A stretch of 9,525 nt of DNA from an uncultured Prevotella sp. (GCA_900552675.1 USAI01000087.1:1-9525), one strand, 5' to 3'; counted from the first letter of the stretch, positions 1 to 8,555 are shown. Notes: generated by a model from the letters alone, not told the origin. Program-made: numbers and translations.

Positions 1-276
1 AATTATTGGGATTGCCAACTTTTACAATGACTTTCTTATCCCGAACTCAGGTTAATAATAATGTGGTTCCTATATGTCCACAAAAGTAATCAGTTTTTCG
101 GAAAAATTTGCAATTTTTATTAGAAAATTTTAATTTCTTTTTGGGATTTTCTAATTTATCACCAGCCCATCCGAGGCCAAAAACGGCGTAATCGCCGATA
201 CATCAGCGTCTTTCGCCGTTTCCATCCAAACCAAGCAAAAACCGCCCACATTGGTTATCATAGGGTTGCACAATAC
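1..276. other. Gene-poor AT-rich stretch at the window edge
   Basis: No convincing gene is seen. A short open frame enters from the left edge and stops at 53-55 (TAA); its 17 codons (2-55, ending FLIPNSG) could be the tail of an upstream plus-strand gene but are too short to identify. A perfect 10-bp inverted repeat, ATTAGAAAAT at 119-128 and ATTTTCTAAT at 146-155, could fold as an AT-only hairpin and might be a weak terminator for that upstream gene. A small GC-rich palindrome, CGGCG-TAAT-CGCCG, lies at 184-197. The role of all three is inference. Confidence 0.35.
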
Positions 277-423
277 GGAGATGACCGTCAATAACGTGGA
301 GATGATGGTTGGAAGCCTGGAGATGATGATTGGAAGCCAGGAGATTAGGGTTGGAAACGTGGAGATGACAGTCGCGAATGAGGAAATAACAGATGACGGC
401 GTGGAAATGACGCCGGCTGGCGC
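277..423. repeat. Seven-unit 21-bp tandem repeat
   Basis: Seven consecutive units of exactly 21 bp start at 277, 298, 319, 340, 361, 382 and 403, each beginning GGAGAT or GGAAAT and degenerating towards the right. Because 21 is a multiple of three, the array stays open as heptad-like peptides on both strands: plus strand E-M/I-T/M-x-x-x-x (for example EMMVGSL, EMMIGSQ), minus strand I-S-x-x-P/A-T-x. The plus frame has no ATG start, only a TTG at 251, and no promoter is evident. I therefore call it a degenerate minisatellite and not a gene. Confidence 0.75.
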
Positions 424-510
424 GTATCGGAAGACACGAGGGTGCGTATCGGAAGGCACGGAAGCACGTATCGGAAGGCACGGAAGCGCGTAACGGAAGG
501 CACGAGCCGC
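423..510. repeat. Four-unit 22-bp tandem repeat abutting the 21-bp array
   Basis: Four units begin at 423, 445, 467 and 489 with CGTATC (CGTAAC in the last) followed by GGAAGGCACGGAAGC or a close variant. The period is exactly 22 bp, so each unit is read in a different frame. Short minus-strand peptides such as ASVPSDT, FRAFRYA and CLPIRA are the same DNA read in three frames, which argues against protein coding. The array starts where the 21-bp array ends. Confidence 0.75.
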
Positions 511-624
511 CAAACGCAATTAGGAAAGCTATGGATGCAGTGAGTATCATCGGTTTGCATCATCCCCGCGTTGCTGCGCACCATGAGCCTCATCGTGACG
601 GCAGCCCCTACCCTCGCCATGGGC

Positions 625-664
625 AAAAAAAATACGCTGAGACTCATCAACGAGCTTCAGCGTA
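625..664 (-). terminator. Intrinsic terminator of RNA copy 1
   Basis: On the minus strand an 8-bp stem UACGCUGA/UCAGCGUA (657-664 with 633-640) encloses an inner CUC/GAG stem with a 6-nt loop and is followed by eight U (625-632). This is a classic rho-independent terminator. It also lies downstream of the ABC-F gene in the same orientation and could end that transcript. Confidence 0.85.
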
Positions 665-819
665 TCCGATATGTTTAACTACTTATTTTCTAAACGAATG
701 AAAACCTCACGGTTTCCATTGTCATCCTGGTTAAACAATCTGTCAATCTACCTTAAAAACCTAATAACTAAAAACCTAAATCTATTACTACTAACCTAAA
801 CAATCTATTAACCTTTTGA
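625..819 (-). ncRNA. Candidate small structured RNA, copy 1
   Basis: Predicted transcript of about 195 nt from a start just downstream of the TACCTTTG box (825-832) to the U-run at 625-632. Read on the minus strand, the 5' half is poor in C, repeats UUAGGUU and AGAUUGUUUA, and has no strong fold. A 10-bp hairpin follows (697-720) with a GUGA tetraloop and stem AAUGGAAACC/GGUUUUCAUU. Then come a variable linker and the terminator hairpin. The only short open frame starting at 725 stops after 11 codons. I cannot assign a known RNA family. It could be a free sRNA, a mobile repeat carrying a promoter and terminator, or a leader that lost its gene. It may also end ABC-F transcription. Confidence 0.6.
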
Positions 820-824
820 CGATG

Positions 825-855
825 CAAAGGTACTACACTTCTGCGGTTCTGACAA
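825..855 (-). promoter_or_regulatory. Promoter of RNA copy 1
   Basis: Minus-strand TACCTTTG (825-832) matches the Bacteroidota -7 consensus TAnnTTTG and continues as TTTGCATCG. The -33 region is weak: only TTG is found at 853-855, about 20 bp upstream, so this copy may be less active than copy 2. Confidence 0.6.
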
Positions 856-952
856 TAGTCTGGGGCCACTTTCTGCTGCTCGGGGCCTCTTTCTTGACAT
901 ATATCATAATATGCGCCATCACTGCATTTCTGCTATAGATACCGAGCGGGCA

Positions 953-2590
<1,638 letters not shown>

Positions 2591-2628
2591 ATTCTATTAT
2601 TTTCTGGTGCGTAATGTGAAAAACGATG

Positions 2629-2636
2629 CAAAGTTA
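2629..2636 (-). promoter_or_regulatory. Promoter -7 box of the ABC-F gene
   Basis: Minus-strand TAACTTTG, continuing GCATCG, lies about 40 bp upstream of the ABC-F start. No clear TTTG -33 box is seen at 19-21 bp upstream. It means ABC-F need not depend on read-through from the RNA unit at 2757-2952. It shares the TTTGCATCG extension with both repeat promoters. Confidence 0.55.
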
Positions 2637-2756
2637 CCTAAAAAATACTCAATCCCTATTGCATATCGCAGGAATTTGCCGTGACACAGACATAAATTGG
2701 CAGAATGGGGCAATAGTCGGGGCGCGCGAGAGAGAAACCACGGGAAACGCGAAGAC

Positions 2757-2796
2757 AAAAAAAATACGCTGAGACTCATCAGCGAGCTTCAGCGTA
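2757..2796 (-). terminator. Intrinsic terminator of RNA copy 2
   Basis: Minus-strand stem UACGCUGA/UCAGCGUA (2789-2796 with 2765-2772), inner CUC/GAG stem and eight U (2757-2764). It is identical to the copy 1 terminator except for one base in the 6-nt loop (position 2782). It lies about 120 bp before the ABC-F promoter box. Confidence 0.85.
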
Positions 2797-2952
2797 ATAA
2801 CTTATGTTTAACTAACTTTTGTCGAAAGAATGAAAACCTCACGGCCTCCATTGTCATCCTAAGCTAAACAATCTGTCAATCTACCTTAAAAACCTAATAA
2901 CTAAAAACCTAAATCTATTACTACTAACCTAAACAATCTATTAACCTTTTGA
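2757..2952 (-). ncRNA. Candidate small structured RNA, copy 2
   Basis: Predicted transcript of about 196 nt beginning just after TATCTTTG (2958-2965) and ending in the U-run at 2757-2764. It carries the hairpin at 2829-2852 (stem AAUGGAGGCC/GGUUUUCAUU, GUGA loop); its two stem differences from copy 1 replace A-U by G-U pairs and keep the fold. A 22-codon frame (2789-2857, starting MTMEAVRFSF) overlaps this hairpin, and its UGA falls in the terminator stem. Copy 1 keeps only the first ten residues, so a leader peptide is possible but unproven. The unit points at ABC-F, yet its terminator and the separate ABC-F promoter suggest an independent RNA; an attenuated leader is the main alternative. 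Confidence 0.65.
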
Positions 2953-2957
2953 CGATG

Positions 2958-2989
2958 CAAAGATACAAACTTATATCTGTTCGCGCAAA
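2958..2989 (-). promoter_or_regulatory. Promoter of RNA copy 2
   Basis: Minus-strand TTTG (2986-2989), a 20-bp spacer and TATCTTTG (2958-2965) form a complete match to the Bacteroidota housekeeping promoter. The -7 box is inside the repeated block, but the -33 box lies just outside it. Each copy therefore depends on local sequence for its -33 element. Confidence 0.75.
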
Positions 2990-3215
2990 CAATTCAACAT
3001 TTTATAACAAAAAATTTCTGTTTTATTGATTTATTTAAAGAATATTCAAAAATCAGCGACAATAGTGTAACCGTTTTTCACGCTTTTTTAATACTTATTG
3101 CTGGAGAGGGGCATAGCAGAGGCTTTGGCCATAACATAAGCAAGGTAAATCACTCATCATCACCTCAAAAGATACGATTTTCGGATAAAAAGGCCGTTAT
3201 TATTGCGAAAAAGCG
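2990..3215. other. AT-rich divergent intergenic region without a gene
   Basis: The region between the leftward RNA promoter and the rightward cation-efflux promoter holds no convincing reading frame and no repeat or strong hairpin that I can see. Confidence 0.5.
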
Positions 3216-3223
3216 TAACTTTG
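3216..3223 (+). promoter_or_regulatory. Promoter -7 box of the efflux/epimerase/PAP2 operon
   Basis: TAACTTTG followed by C fits the Bacteroidota -7 element. It places transcription about 50 bp before the ATG at 3278. No good TTTG -33 box is found at the usual distance. Confidence 0.5.
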
Positions 3224-3277
3224 CAACTTTGAGCGCATAACGCGCCCCGAGAGGGAATGGAAAGGAGAGATAAAAAC

Positions 3278-4270
3278 ATGAAACTTGTAAACGATACACC
3301 CCAAAACAGCCACAACCACCAGGCTGATGCGAACAGCACTGACAACACCAATCGACAGCGCGCCATCTACCGTGTTACGCTGAAAGGTAGCGTGGTAAAC
3401 ACGGTGTTGCTCGTCTTCAAATTTGTGGCAGGCATCGTGGGCGGATCGGCAGCCATGATTGCCGATGCTGTACACTCGCTGTCTGACTTTCTCACCGACA
3501 TCGTAGTAATGGTGTTTGTACGACTGAGCAACAAGCCCGAAGACAAAAACCACGAATACGGACACGGCAAGTATGAAACGCTGGCCACAGCACTGATAGG
3601 CATTGCCTTGCTGGTGGTGGGCGTAATGATTTGTCTAAATGCTTTACAGCAAATAGCCAGTTGCGTAAAAGGGCAACAGCTTGAACAGCCAGGCCTCATC
3701 GCCCTGGTGGCCGCCCTGTTCAGCATTGTGCTGAAAGAGTGGGCCTTCCGCTTCACGCGCACCGTGGGCAGAAAGGTGCAGTCGCAAGCAGTGGTGGCCA
3801 ACGCATGGCATCATCGTAGCGACGCCCTCTCGTCAATAGGCACCGCCATAGGCATTGGTGGCGCCATAGCCCTCGGCCCACACTGGGCGGTGCTCGACCC
3901 CGTGGCCGCCGCCGTAGTAAGCGTCTTCATCATGCGCACGGCCTTCACCTTGCTGCGCGAGGCCATAGGCGAACTGCTGGAGAAAAGCTTGCCCGAACAC
4001 GCCGAGGCCGACATTAAACGCCTGGCCGAAGAAGAGCCCATGGTGAGCGAAACACACCACCTACGCACACGCCGCATAGGCAACTATATCAGCATTGATA
4101 TGCACGTGCGCATGCCAGGCAACATCAGCCTATACGAGGCACACACACACGCCACTGCCATTGAGCACAGGCTGCGCCAGCACTTCGGGCCCAACACCTA
4201 CGTGAACCTGCACGTCGAACCGCTGAAGGTTGACGGGCAGTATGTGCCCACCACCCCCACCCCACAATAG
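3278..4270 (+). CDS. Cation diffusion facilitator family transporter
   Basis: A 330-residue inner-membrane efflux protein of the CDF family, which exports divalent metals such as zinc in exchange for protons. A polar N-terminus (1-30, some His) precedes several membrane segments between about residues 35 and 230. The metal site is visible: HSLSDFLTD in segment 2 (D70, D74) and HHRSD in segment 5 (H178, D182), the D-D-H-D pattern of zinc/cadmium-type CDFs such as YiiP. A cytoplasmic C-terminal domain follows (about 235-317) with DMHVRMP and NLHVEP strands, ending in a short Thr/Pro tail. I chose the ATG at 3278 because AAGGAG precedes it at a suitable distance; an in-frame ATG at 3257 would add seven residues. 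First gene of an operon; the next start is 17 bp beyond its stop. The exact metal is not determined. Confidence 0.92.
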   Translation: MKLVNDTPQNSHNHQADANSTDNTNRQRAIYRVTLKGSVVNTVLLVFKFVAGIVGGSAAMIADAVHSLSDFLTDIVVMVFVRLSNKPEDKNHEYGHGKYETLATALIGIALLVVGVMICLNALQQIASCVKGQQLEQPGLIALVAALFSIVLKEWAFRFTRTVGRKVQSQAVVANAWHHRSDALSSIGTAIGIGGAIALGPHWAVLDPVAAAVVSVFIMRTAFTLLREAIGELLEKSLPEHAEADIKRLAEEEPMVSETHHLRTRRIGNYISIDMHVRMPGNISLYEAHTHATAIEHRLRQHFGPNTYVNLHVEPLKVDGQYVPTTPTPQ

Positions 4271-4287
4271 CATACGAACAATATTAT

Positions 4288-5286
4288 ATGGACAAGATAC
4301 TTATCACCGGCGCCAGCGGATTTATTGGCAGCTTCATCGTTGAAGAGGCTCTGCGGCGCGACATGGAAGTGTGGGCCGCCGTGAGGCCCACCAGCTCGAA
4401 ACGCTATCTGCAAGACGAGCGCATACATTTCATCAACCTCGACCTATCAGACCCTGAACGGTTGAAACAACAGCTGCAAGGGCACCAGTTTCAGTATGTG
4501 GTGCACGCTGCGGGAGCCACTAAGTGTTTGAACCGCAACGACTTCTTCAGCATCAACACCGATGGCACACGCCACCTGGCCGACGCCCTCATAGCCCTGC
4601 ACATGCCGCTGAAGCGTTTCGTGTTCATCAGCTCGCTCAGCGTGTTTGGAGCCGTGCGCGAACAGCAACCCTACACCGAGATTACTGAGCACGACACACC
4701 CGAACCCAACACGGCATACGGGCAGAGCAAACTGAAGGCCGAACAATATCTCGACTCGATAGGCAACGATTTTCCATACATCATACTGCGCCCCACTGGC
4801 GTGTACGGACCACGCGAGCGCGACTACTTCTTGATGGCGCAAAGCGTGAAGAACCATATCGACTTTGCAGCGGGATACAGACAGCAAGACATCACCTTTG
4901 TGTATGTTGAAGATGTGGTGCAGGCCGTGTTCTTAGCGCTCGACCACGGACGTAGCGGAAGAAAATACTTCCTATCAGATGGCGAGGTGTATAGCAGCAC
5001 CGACTTCTCAAACCTTATTCGACGGGCACTGGGCAACCCCTGGATGCTGCGCATAAAAGCACCACTGTGGGTGCTGCGACTGGTGACATGGTGCGGCGAA
5101 TGGCGAGCCCGACTGACAGGAAAAATCACAGCACTAAACAATGATAAGTATAACATTCTGTGCCAGCGCAACTGGCGCTGCGACATTGAGCCCGCTATGG
5201 ACGAGCTGGGCTACCACCCCCACTACCGTCTGCGCCGAGGCGTAAAGCTTACCATCGACTGGTATCGCGAGAACGGATGGCTCTAA
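4288..5286 (+). CDS. NAD-dependent epimerase/dehydratase family protein
   Basis: A 332-residue extended short-chain dehydrogenase/reductase. The N-terminal Rossmann motif GASGFIG (8-14) binds NAD(P). An acidic DLSD (52-55) follows the third strand, and VVHAAG (71-76) and FISSLSVFG (113-121) hold the active-site serine region. The catalytic pair is Y144 and K148 (YGQSK), and LRPTGVYGPRERD (167-179) is the usual substrate-side motif. The C-terminal part is basic, with a hydrophobic WxLRL-like stretch (261-268) that could touch membrane. It sits 17 bp after the CDF gene and 43 bp before the PAP2 gene, so co-transcription is likely. The lipid-phosphatase neighbour makes a lipid or lipid-linked substrate plausible, for example reduction in sphingolipid synthesis as done by CerR-type epimerase-family reductases, but a sugar-nucleotide substrate cannot be excluded. 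Confidence 0.88.
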   Translation: MDKILITGASGFIGSFIVEEALRRDMEVWAAVRPTSSKRYLQDERIHFINLDLSDPERLKQQLQGHQFQYVVHAAGATKCLNRNDFFSINTDGTRHLADALIALHMPLKRFVFISSLSVFGAVREQQPYTEITEHDTPEPNTAYGQSKLKAEQYLDSIGNDFPYIILRPTGVYGPRERDYFLMAQSVKNHIDFAAGYRQQDITFVYVEDVVQAVFLALDHGRSGRKYFLSDGEVYSSTDFSNLIRRALGNPWMLRIKAPLWVLRLVTWCGEWRARLTGKITALNNDKYNILCQRNWRCDIEPAMDELGYHPHYRLRRGVKLTIDWYRENGWL

Positions 5287-5329
5287 AACAAAGAACCACA
5301 GGCTCTTAACATCAGTATTTCTTTAAACA

Positions 5330-6286
5330 ATGAATTTTTTAACATCGCTTTTTAAGATAGAGAAAAAGGCTAAAAAGGGGCTCATGGCCGTTGAATGGGT
5401 AACGATGGCTTACCTGCTGTTCACACTCGTCATCGTGCTCTTTGCCTACACAAGGGTTGAAAATCCGCAAGCCATGATATGGGGGCGCGTGCGCATTGCC
5501 GCTATGACGGTGGCGCTGTGGGGCGCATACCGACTGGTGCCGTGCCGACTGACACGCTGCGTGCGCATTGTAACACAACTGGCACTGCTGGGATGGTGGT
5601 ACCCCGACACGTATGAGATAAACCGTATGTTCCCAAACCTCGACCACGTGTTTGCTGTGGCCGAGCAACAACTGTTTGGCTGTCAGCCCGCCGTATATTT
5701 TGCACAAACCTTCTCGTCGAACGTGGTGAGCGAACTGATGAGCATGGGCTACGCCAGCTATTATCCTATGATTTTGGTGGTGGTGCTGTTCTACTTCTTC
5801 TGCCGATACACCGAGTTTGAGCGCTGCGCACTGGTGGTGCTGGCTTCGTTCTTCCTCTATTACGTTATCTATATCTTTGTGCCCGTGGCAGGACCCACAT
5901 TCTATTATAAAGCGGTGGGCATGCAAAACATATTGGCAGGCGTGTTTCCCAACATTCACGACTATTTTAACACGCACACCGACTGCCTTACCACACCAGG
6001 CTATGCCGACGGCTTTTTCTATCACATGGTAGAAGAGGCAAAAGCGGCAGGCGAACGTCCTACGGCAGCCTTCCCATCGTCGCACGTGGGCATCAGCACC
6101 GTGTGCATGTTGCTGGCTTGGCACAGCAGGTCAAAACGTCTGTTTTGGCTCTTCATACCATTCTATATATTGCTGTGCCTCAGCACCGTATATATTCAGG
6201 CCCACTACGTTATCGATGCCCTGGCAGGCCTCGTAACAGGCGCTCTGTTCTATTTCGGCGTGATGTTTGCCAGCAAGAAAAGATAA
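5330..6286 (+). CDS. PAP2/AUR1-like membrane phosphatase or phosphotransferase
   Basis: A 318-residue multi-pass membrane protein with hydrophobic segments at roughly 22-40, 55-70, 145-160, 167-187, 255-265, 272-288 and 297-313. The two C-terminal PAP2 active-site motifs are clear: FPSSH (248-252, His252) and YIQAHYVIDALAG (288-300, catalytic His292 and Asp296). The first classical motif KxxxxxxRP is not seen. A long loop between VPVAGP (184-189) and FPSSH, and the AHYxxD form of the last motif, resemble the AUR1/inositol-phosphorylceramide-synthase branch more than simple phosphatidate phosphatases. Either dephosphorylation of a lipid phosphate or head-group transfer is possible. Third gene of the operon. 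Its stop lies 10 bp from the stop of the convergent gene, with no strong terminator between them. Confidence 0.87.
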   Translation: MNFLTSLFKIEKKAKKGLMAVEWVTMAYLLFTLVIVLFAYTRVENPQAMIWGRVRIAAMTVALWGAYRLVPCRLTRCVRIVTQLALLGWWYPDTYEINRMFPNLDHVFAVAEQQLFGCQPAVYFAQTFSSNVVSELMSMGYASYYPMILVVVLFYFFCRYTEFERCALVVLASFFLYYVIYIFVPVAGPTFYYKAVGMQNILAGVFPNIHDYFNTHTDCLTTPGYADGFFYHMVEEAKAAGERPTAAFPSSHVGISTVCMLLAWHSRSKRLFWLFIPFYILLCLSTVYIQAHYVIDALAGLVTGALFYFGVMFASKKR

Positions 6287-6296
6287 AGACATGTTT

Positions 6297-7376
6297 TTAT
6301 TTTCTCAACTTCAGCCAGCACACAATGGGGTAATGGTCTGAGGTTGAGATGCTATTGTCTACCTTACAATCGTAAGGCAGGAAATGGTCGGAGCAGAAAA
6401 TGTAATCGATACGCACATAGAAGGCGTTGCGATGATAAGATATGCCTGGACCATTGCCACTCTCAACATAACAATCGTTCAGCACCGACGCCATGCGCTG
6501 GCGCGAATAAGAAATGGGGCTATCGTTAAAGTCGCCACACATAATGAGGGGCGTGGCTTTATGCGCCTCAACAAAGCGCACAAGGGCATCAATCTGCTTT
6601 GAGCGCTCGGCTGTGGCCTTACCCAGCTTGCGATACAGCGTATGCGACTCGGCACGCGTGGTTTCATGGTTGATGTCGCCGTGCATGAACGAACGAAACT
6701 GCGAGCGCTCGGCCATCGACAGGCTGGTCGACTGCAGATGGTTAGCCACCACAATAATAGTATCGTCGGCACGCTTCAGCCAAAAAGCAGCCGAATGGTT
6801 GGTCTTCGACTCATAGTCGATGCGTTGCTTTCGCACAATGGGATATTTGCTCATAAGCCAAATATCATCGGTTTTGTCGGCCGACAGCACCGTGTCTTGA
6901 TGCGGATAGCGCTGCGACAGGGCCGAGTCGATCTTCTCACGCACCCAGGCTGGGGCGTTCGCCTCTTCCAGCGAAACAATGTCGGCATCGGTTTTCCCTA
7001 TATAATCAATAATAGAAAGGTCGGGGTTGTCGGGCTTCATCTCACCCCAACTCAGTATGTTATAGGCCAGCACCTTTATACAATCGTTGGGCACAGGCTT
7101 ATACACATTCAGCGGCAAATAGGCGCGCACAGGGCCGTAGCACAGCACAAAACCTACAAACGGAATGAGCGCCCAGCGCTTGCGCACACACAACCAAAAC
7201 ACTAAAAACGCCATGTTTATGGCCATGAATATCGGAAACGAAAGGCCCACAATGCCTATGAAATGATGCGACACTGGGTTCACACCACCACTATAGCCCA
7301 CCGCCAACATCACAATAATATTCATTATGTTGGCGCCAGCTACCAAACGCAATGTAAAGTCTTTCAGTTGTTTCAT
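6297..7376 (-). CDS. Membrane-anchored endonuclease/exonuclease/phosphatase family protein
   Basis: A 359-residue protein with three hydrophobic segments at the N-terminus (about 12-28, 38-62, 68-86) and a C-terminal EEP domain (about 99-357). Fold motifs occur in order: LAYNILSW (103-110, N106), SLEEAN (135-140, metal-binding E137), ANHLQST (211-217, H213), GDFND (281-285, D282 and N284), RIDYIF (322-327, D324) and SDHYPIV (346-352, D347 and H348). All residues expected for a metal-dependent phosphoesterase are present, so it should be active. The substrate (nucleic acid, phospholipid or inositol phosphate) cannot be told. The domain is predicted to face the periplasm or cytoplasm depending on topology; three segments with a basic loop (RKRW, 65-68) leave this open. 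No promoter is seen just upstream, so it may be read with the rhomboid gene through the repeat array. Confidence 0.87.
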   Translation of the reverse strand: MKQLKDFTLRLVAGANIMNIIVMLAVGYSGGVNPVSHHFIGIVGLSFPIFMAINMAFLVFWLCVRKRWALIPFVGFVLCYGPVRAYLPLNVYKPVPNDCIKVLAYNILSWGEMKPDNPDLSIIDYIGKTDADIVSLEEANAPAWVREKIDSALSQRYPHQDTVLSADKTDDIWLMSKYPIVRKQRIDYESKTNHSAAFWLKRADDTIIVVANHLQSTSLSMAERSQFRSFMHGDINHETTRAESHTLYRKLGKATAERSKQIDALVRFVEAHKATPLIMCGDFNDSPISYSRQRMASVLNDCYVESGNGPGISYHRNAFYVRIDYIFCSDHFLPYDCKVDNSISTSDHYPIVCWLKLRK

Positions 7377-7417
7377 CTAATGTGTCTTGCTTCAGAGGGG
7401 GGCATCATCTATTCTTA

Positions 7418-7592
7418 AACGCTTCAACAATGTTTTAATAACGCGTCAACAATGTTTTAATAAACAATTCTATAACGTTTTAACAAAACGTCAGCAACGT
7501 TTTAACAACGCGTCAACAATGTTTTAACAAACAATTCTATAACGTTTTAATAACGCGTCAAGAATGTTTTAACAACGCGTCAAGAATGTTTT
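7418..7592. repeat. Eight-unit array with 67-bp higher-order period
   Basis: The core GTTTTAA (GTTTTCC in the last unit) begins at 7432, 7454, 7477, 7499, 7521, 7544, 7566 and 7588, giving spacings 22, 23, 22, 22, 23, 22 and 22. Every third unit is thus exactly 67 bp apart. Two unit types alternate: ACGCGTCAACAATGTTTTAA and a variant with AACAATTCTATAACGTTTTAA-like sequence at the third and sixth places. Palindromic ACGCGT and AACGTT recur. It lies between the rhomboid and EEP genes and has no coding frame. Unknown role: candidates are protein-binding iterons, an mRNA feature, or a passive minisatellite. Confidence 0.85.
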
Positions 7593-7613
7593 CCCTCTCT
7601 CGCGCTTTTCAGT

Positions 7614-8555
7614 TTAGTTTCTATTATTAAACAAATGTTCCTTCTCGGCAGCCGTCAAGCTGTCGTAACCCGAACGGCGTATCTTGTCAAGAATACGATC
7701 GGTCTCGGCCTGAGCAGCCTTCTTACGAGCATTATAGTCCCAATCGGCACGCTCATCGTGGGTTGTGGTTTGGCTATATCCGCCACCCATCGGACCTTGC
7801 TGCGTAGGTTTCTTGCCACCTTTAAACAAATTGCTAAACCATGAACCGCCACGGCGCGTGTTCTGCCAATGGCCGCTACCAAAGCCCACCGTGGGCGCAT
7901 GACGACGCCAATAGCGAATGAGGAACCAGCCCACAGCCATACCACCCAAGTGGGCCACGTGTGCCACACCATCGCCAGGCATAGCAAAGGCGGTGGTAAG
8001 CTCGATGATGGCGTAGAAAGCTACAAACCACTTGGCCTTAATAGGAATGGGAAGGGGGAAGATAAAGACACGGTTCTCAGGAAACACCATGCCAAAAGCC
8101 AACAAGATGCCGTAGATGGCACCCGAGGCTCCTACCGTGGTCCAAAGGTCGAGCACACGAGCATTGGCCTGTGCCACCTGCATCATAGTTGAGAGGCCAT
8201 AGCCATTATCGCTCATCAGCATATAAAAGTGGCCCAGCTGTGCCACCTCTTGAAACAGTCCGGCACCAATGCCGCACGTAAGATAATAGGCTAAGAAGCG
8301 GCGGGCGCCCCATGTCTGCTCTATCACACAGCCAAACATCCACAAAGCAAACATGTTAAACAGCAGATGCGTGAAACCGCCATGCATAAACATGTAAGTA
8401 AAGAGCTGGAAGAACCAGAAGTTGTGGGCCAACATAAAGTGCAGGCCAAACATGTTGGTAAGATCAATGCCCACCATCTCAAGCGCTACTGTAACAAGGT
8501 AGCACAGTGTGTTGATGATAAGCAAATTGCGAGTTACTGTGGGTATGTTGCGCAT
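7614..8555 (-). CDS. Rhomboid family intramembrane serine protease
   Basis: A 313-residue membrane protease of the GlpG/rhomboid family. The oxyanion-side motif HGGFTHLLFN (58-67, H63 and N67) sits in an early membrane segment. The catalytic serine is in GASGAIYG (142-149, S144) and the catalytic histidine in AHLGGMAVG (201-209, H202), so the Ser-His dyad is intact. Six membrane segments span about 10-215. A cytoplasmic tail of about 95 residues is Gly/Arg-rich at first and ends in a charged helical piece (IRRSGYDSLTAAEKEHL, 292-308) typical of Bacteroidota rhomboids. The frame is open up to 8612, but I chose the ATG at 8553-8555 because the likely promoter box (8579-8586) lies inside the upstream extension, and because this start begins directly before the first membrane segment. 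Divergent from HU. Confidence 0.92.
   Translation of the reverse strand: MRNIPTVTRNLLIINTLCYLVTVALEMVGIDLTNMFGLHFMLAHNFWFFQLFTYMFMHGGFTHLLFNMFALWMFGCVIEQTWGARRFLAYYLTCGIGAGLFQEVAQLGHFYMLMSDNGYGLSTMMQVAQANARVLDLWTTVGASGAIYGILLAFGMVFPENRVFIFPLPIPIKAKWFVAFYAIIELTTAFAMPGDGVAHVAHLGGMAVGWFLIRYWRRHAPTVGFGSGHWQNTRRGGSWFSNLFKGGKKPTQQGPMGGGYSQTTTHDERADWDYNARKKAAQAETDRILDKIRRSGYDSLTAAEKEHLFNNRN

Larger units (their letters stand above)
624..832 (-). repeat. Direct repeat copy 1 (about 210 bp, partner at 2756-2965)
   Basis: This block matches 2756-2965 in the same orientation. Positions 732-829 are identical to 2865-2962 over 98 nt. The terminator hairpin and its A/T run differ at a single loop base, while the linker at 665-696 has diverged. 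Homology stops sharply at the -7 box on one side and at the A-run on the other, so the repeated unit matches one transcription unit. The block lies 3' of the ABC-F gene. Confidence 0.9.
2756..2965 (-). repeat. Direct repeat copy 2 (partner at 624-832)
   Basis: Same orientation as copy 1 and offset by about 2.13 kb, so the ABC-F gene lies between two direct repeats of about 210 bp. It includes the 98-nt block identical to copy 1 (2865-2962). No inverted ends, transposase or obvious target-site duplication is seen at the boundaries. Confidence 0.9.

Noticed and set aside
251..493. Plus-strand frame of 80 codons made of heptad repeats
   Set aside because: It starts only at TTG, has no promoter or ribosome site, exists because the 21-bp unit is a multiple of three, and is equally open on the minus strand.
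345..650. Minus-strand frame beginning MMSLSVFFL
   Set aside because: Its start lies in the terminator loop and U-run of RNA copy 1; the same MSLSVFFL start appears at 2779 from copy 2. The remainder reads the 22-bp array in shifting frames.
5339..6124. Long minus-strand frame (261 codons, rich in His, Cys, Gln)
   Set aside because: It lies wholly antisense to the PAP2 gene, which has clear catalytic motifs and membrane segments; the composition is a shadow of GC-rich codons.
6642..7205. Plus-strand frame of 187 codons
   Set aside because: It is antisense to the EEP-domain gene, whose active-site motifs are all in place; no family features.
7418..7592. Possible CRISPR array
   Set aside because: The units are contiguous variants of one another with no unique spacers, and no cas genes are present.
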